Below are positions 61,203 through 64,000 of a stretch of 64,000 bases of DNA, piece after piece. Both the position numbers and the translations under genes were made by a program. Each line of letters starts with the position of its first letter. Position 1 is the stretch's first letter. The DNA is from Lujinxingia sediminis (GTDB lineage Bacteria; Myxococcota_A; Bradymonadia; Bradymonadales; Bradymonadaceae), in NCBI RefSeq assembly GCF_004005565.1, contig NZ_SADD01000004.1, positions 186,001 to 250,000 on the forward strand, read 5' to 3'. The notes beneath the pieces are model-generated. The model was not told where the DNA came from. It searched no databases and saw nothing but the letters and a program-made list of their open reading frames with translations.

Positions 61203-63932
61203 ATGTCGATGAAGCTGACGCCGATGCTGCAACAATATCTCGACGTCAAGGCACGCTACCCGGACGCGATCCTGTTTTTCCGCCTGGGCGACTTCTACGA
61301 GATGTTTTTCGAAGACGCCCAGGTCGTCTCTCGCGAGGTGGGGCTCACGCTGACCGCGCGCAGTAAGGGCGAGGACGCCGTGCCCATGGCGGGCATGCCC
61401 TACCACTCCTCGCAGACCTACATCACCCAGCTCATCGAGAAGGGCTTCTCGGTGGCGATCTGCGAGCAGATCCAGGATCCGAAAGACGCCGACGGCATCG
61501 TCAAACGCGACGTGGTCCGCGTGGTCACCCCGGGGGTGCAGCACGACACGGACAACCTCGACGCCCGCGCCCCCAATTACCTGGCGGCGGCCTACTTCCC
61601 CGACCAACCCACAGCCGACTCGGCGGTGGGCCTGGCGTACCTCGACGTGACCACCGGGGACTTTCGGGCCACCGAGCTCAAAGGTTTAAGCGAGTTGCTC
61701 TCGGAGCTCGATCGCGCCGAGGCCAGAGAGCTTCTGCTCAGCGAAGAGGGACTCGCGCTCCTGGAGCCCCACGCCGAGCGCCTGGGCAAGGTCTTTATGC
61801 GCCCCCGCGCCCCGGAGTACTTTGATCCCGACGCTCTGCGCGCTCGCCAGGGCGACGGCGTGCGCCTGGCCGACGACCTGAGCACCGACGGCTACTTTTT
61901 GAGCGCCGAGCAGGTCGAGGACTTCTTTAAAACCGGCCGCGATTTTGGGTTTATGACCCCGACGCTGATCGAGGGTGCTATCAGCGCCCTGCTCAACTAT
62001 CTGATCGACACCCAGCGCGGGGTCAGCTCGGTGATCCAGCGACTGAGCCCCTACCGCGCCCAGTCTTTCCTGGTCATCGACGAGTCCACCAAGGCCAACC
62101 TCGAGCTGACCCAGACCCTGATGGGCGGCAAACGCACGGGCAGCCTCTTAAGCATCATCGACCGCACCATGACGGCGATGGGCGGCCGCCGGCTTCGCCA
62201 CTGGCTGAATTACCCGCTGATCGATCCGACGCGCATCACCGAGCGCCTCGACGCGGTTGAGTTTCTGGTCAAAAACCCCGCGCTTCGCGCCGATCTGCGA
62301 AAGGCCCTCGACGAGGTCTACGATATTGAGCGCCTCTGCGGTCGGGTCAGCGCCGGCACGGCCAACGCCCGCGACTTAAAGAGCCTCCAGGGCACGCTGG
62401 CGCTCATCCCGGGCATTGCCGCGATCTTCCCCCCCGAGTCTCCGGCGCTGCTCAAGCACCTGGCCGATGGACTCGACCCCTGCGCCGATCTCTGCGCGCA
62501 TATCGAGCGCGCGCTCCTCGACGAGCCTCCCACCCAGCTCACCGAGGGCGGCCTCTTCAAGATGGGCTACCACCCGGAGCTCGATGAGCTCCTCGACCTC
62601 TCCCACAACGGCAAAGACTGGATGCTGCGTTTTGAGCGCGAGGAGCGCGAACGCTCCGGCATCTCCAGCCTCAAGATCAAATTCAATAAGGTTTTTGGCT
62701 ACTACATCGAGGTCACCCGCGCGAACCTCGACCTGGTGCCCGATCGCTACATCCGCAAGCAGACGCTGGCCAACGCCGAGCGCTACTTCGTGCCCGAACT
62801 CAAAGAGCAGGAGGAACGCATCCTGGGCGCCGACGAGCGCCGCAAATCGCTCGAATACCAGCTCTTTGAAGCCCTGCGCCGTGAGGTCGGCGAACATCTG
62901 GGACGCCTGCTGCACAGCGCCGACGGTCTGGCCGACCTCGACGTGTTAAGCGGCCTGGCGGAGCTGGCCCATCGCCGCGACTATGTGCGCCCCACCCTCG
63001 ATCAGGGCACCCTCCTCACGATCGAGGACGGCCGCCACCCCGTGGTCGAAACGACGCTGGCCTCCGGGGAGCGCTTTGTGCCCAACTCCGTCACCATCGA
63101 CAGCGCGGCGGGCCGCCTGCTGATCATCACCGGCCCCAACATGGCCGGTAAATCCACCATCATTCGTCAGGTGGCGCTGATCACGCTCCTGGCCCAGATG
63201 GGCAGCTTCGTGCCCGCCAGAAGCGCGCATATCGGCGTGGTCGACAAGCTTTTTAGCCGCGTCGGCGCCAGCGACAACCTGGCCCGCGGCCAGTCCACCT
63301 TCATGGTCGAGATGACCGAGACGGCGCACATCCTCAACAACGCCACGGATCGCTCGCTGATCATCCTCGACGAGATCGGCCGCGGCACTGCCACCTTCGA
63401 CGGCCTCTCGATCGCCTGGGCGGTGGCCGAGCACCTGCATAACGTCATCGGCGCGCGCACCATGTTTGCCACTCACTACCACGAGCTCACCGAGCTCACG
63501 CGCACCCTCGACGGCGTCATCAACTTAAGCGTCGCCGTCAAAGAGTGGCAGGAAGACATCATCTTTTTGCGCAAACTCGTCGAGGGGCAGGCCAACCGCT
63601 CCTACGGCGTGCAGGTCGGACGCCTTGCAGGGCTTCCCCCGGCGGTCGTTGAGCGCGCCACCCGCGTGCTCGAAAACCTCGAAGCGGGCCAGTTTGACGA
63701 GATGGGCCTGCCCACCCCCGGACGCACCCCGGGGGCCACTCCCGAGCCCACGCGCCGCCACAACCCCAACCAGCTCACGCTCTTCGCCGCCGCCGGCGCC
63801 GCCATGGCCCCCGAGGAGCGCGAGGTTCTCGACCAGCTGGCCGAGCTCAACCCCGACGCCCTGACTCCGATTGAGGCGCTCAACGCCCTGCACACGCTCA
63901 TCGCCCGGCTGCACGACGCCTCCGGGCGTTGA
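61203..63932 (+). CDS. mutS: DNA mismatch repair protein MutS
   Basis: 909 residues, slightly longer than E. coli MutS (853). Mismatch-contact motif GDFYEMF with Phe31 and Glu33, connector and lever domains, clamp region (SSLKIKFNKVFGYYIEVTRANL), then the ATPase: Walker A GPNMAGKST (about 642-650), Walker B LIILDEIGRGT and FATHYHELT. RQVALITLLAQMGSFVPA is the canonical MutS1 stretch. The C-terminal ~80 residues after the ATPase (NQLTLFAA, LNPDALTPIEALNALHTL) match the MutS tetramerisation tail. Recognises mismatches and recruits MutL. Single gene after a terminator. Confidence 0.96.
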   Translation: MSMKLTPMLQQYLDVKARYPDAILFFRLGDFYEMFFEDAQVVSREVGLTLTARSKGEDAVPMAGMPYHSSQTYITQLIEKGFSVAICEQIQDPKDADGIVKRDVVRVVTPGVQHDTDNLDARAPNYLAAAYFPDQPTADSAVGLAYLDVTTGDFRATELKGLSELLSELDRAEARELLLSEEGLALLEPHAERLGKVFMRPRAPEYFDPDALRARQGDGVRLADDLSTDGYFLSAEQVEDFFKTGRDFGFMTPTLIEGAISALLNYLIDTQRGVSSVIQRLSPYRAQSFLVIDESTKANLELTQTLMGGKRTGSLLSIIDRTMTAMGGRRLRHWLNYPLIDPTRITERLDAVEFLVKNPALRADLRKALDEVYDIERLCGRVSAGTANARDLKSLQGTLALIPGIAAIFPPESPALLKHLADGLDPCADLCAHIERALLDEPPTQLTEGGLFKMGYHPELDELLDLSHNGKDWMLRFEREERERSGISSLKIKFNKVFGYYIEVTRANLDLVPDRYIRKQTLANAERYFVPELKEQEERILGADERRKSLEYQLFEALRREVGEHLGRLLHSADGLADLDVLSGLAELAHRRDYVRPTLDQGTLLTIEDGRHPVVETTLASGERFVPNSVTIDSAAGRLLIITGPNMAGKSTIIRQVALITLLAQMGSFVPARSAHIGVVDKLFSRVGASDNLARGQSTFMVEMTETAHILNNATDRSLIILDEIGRGTATFDGLSIAWAVAEHLHNVIGARTMFATHYHELTELTRTLDGVINLSVAVKEWQEDIIFLRKLVEGQANRSYGVQVGRLAGLPPAVVERATRVLENLEAGQFDEMGLPTPGRTPGATPEPTRRHNPNQLTLFAAAGAAMAPEEREVLDQLAELNPDALTPIEALNALHTLIARLHDASGR

Positions 63933-64000
63933 ACCCGCCACGCACCGGCTGCTAAAGTCGCCGCCACAAACGCTCTGACCCCGCTACGATGCCCCGGGCC

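Overview
The window is GC-rich and dense with single-domain housekeeping genes, large secreted lipoproteins (about a dozen LxxC-type signal peptides, many followed by Asp-rich linkers), a Ser/Thr protein kinase, a hybrid histidine kinase and 'planctomycete-like' DUF1549/DUF1501 genes. That mix suggests a predatory or particle-associated bacterium of the former Deltaproteobacteria, most like the Bradymonadia/Myxococcota. The placement is inferred from gene content only; no rRNA or tRNA was seen.

Region by region. 1-7210: five lipoprotein genes on the minus strand. Four are paralogues sharing one N-terminal domain; each has its own terminator and its own C-terminal tail, two of which are extreme low-complexity repeats. 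7498-11205: TM2 protein, PlsC-like acyltransferase and SCP-x type thiolase, in a probable operon. 11420-19799: housekeeping genes (Hsp33, metallophosphoesterase, phosphofructokinase, GNAT, M20 peptidase, trehalose-phosphatase, NDH-2, methyltransferase). 19796-24404: Sel1-repeat lipoprotein, Ser/Thr kinase and a likely outer-membrane barrel. 24514-29159: a three-gene operon of DUF1549-like lipoprotein, Tat-exported DUF1501 protein and a haem-motif lipoprotein. 29413-39170: amidotransferase, TPR membrane protein, SspB, hybrid histidine kinase, a TerB-like/acyl-CoA oxidase fusion, NRDE protein, PQQ-type sugar dehydrogenase and a triple zinc-ribbon protein. 39277-41633: ribosomal protein S1, then a guanidine-II (mini-ykkC) riboswitch in front of an SMR guanidinium exporter. 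41844-47518: CcmH, M61 peptidase, a small lipoprotein and a multi-domain cell-wall hydrolase. 47983-49077: extended SDR reductase. 49160-54223: a compact minus-strand operon of Tad-type minor pilins, including a 101-residue gene that is easy to miss. 54441-60799: two tandem six-TIG surface lipoproteins of about 1040 residues. 61203-63932: MutS.

Themes. The cell invests heavily in exported, acidic, repeat-containing surface proteins. The lipid genes (acyltransferase, SCP-x thiolase, acyl-CoA oxidase, acyl-CoA-reductase-like SDR) hint at a peroxisome-like fatty-acid metabolism, but they sit in separate transcription units. The best-supported regulatory element is the guanidine-II riboswitch, which carries a perfect 12-bp helix between its two ACGA stem-loops. 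The strongest candidates for undescribed biology are the expanded lipoprotein family with polyampholyte and Asp/Cys tails, and the DUF1549-DUF1501-haem operon.
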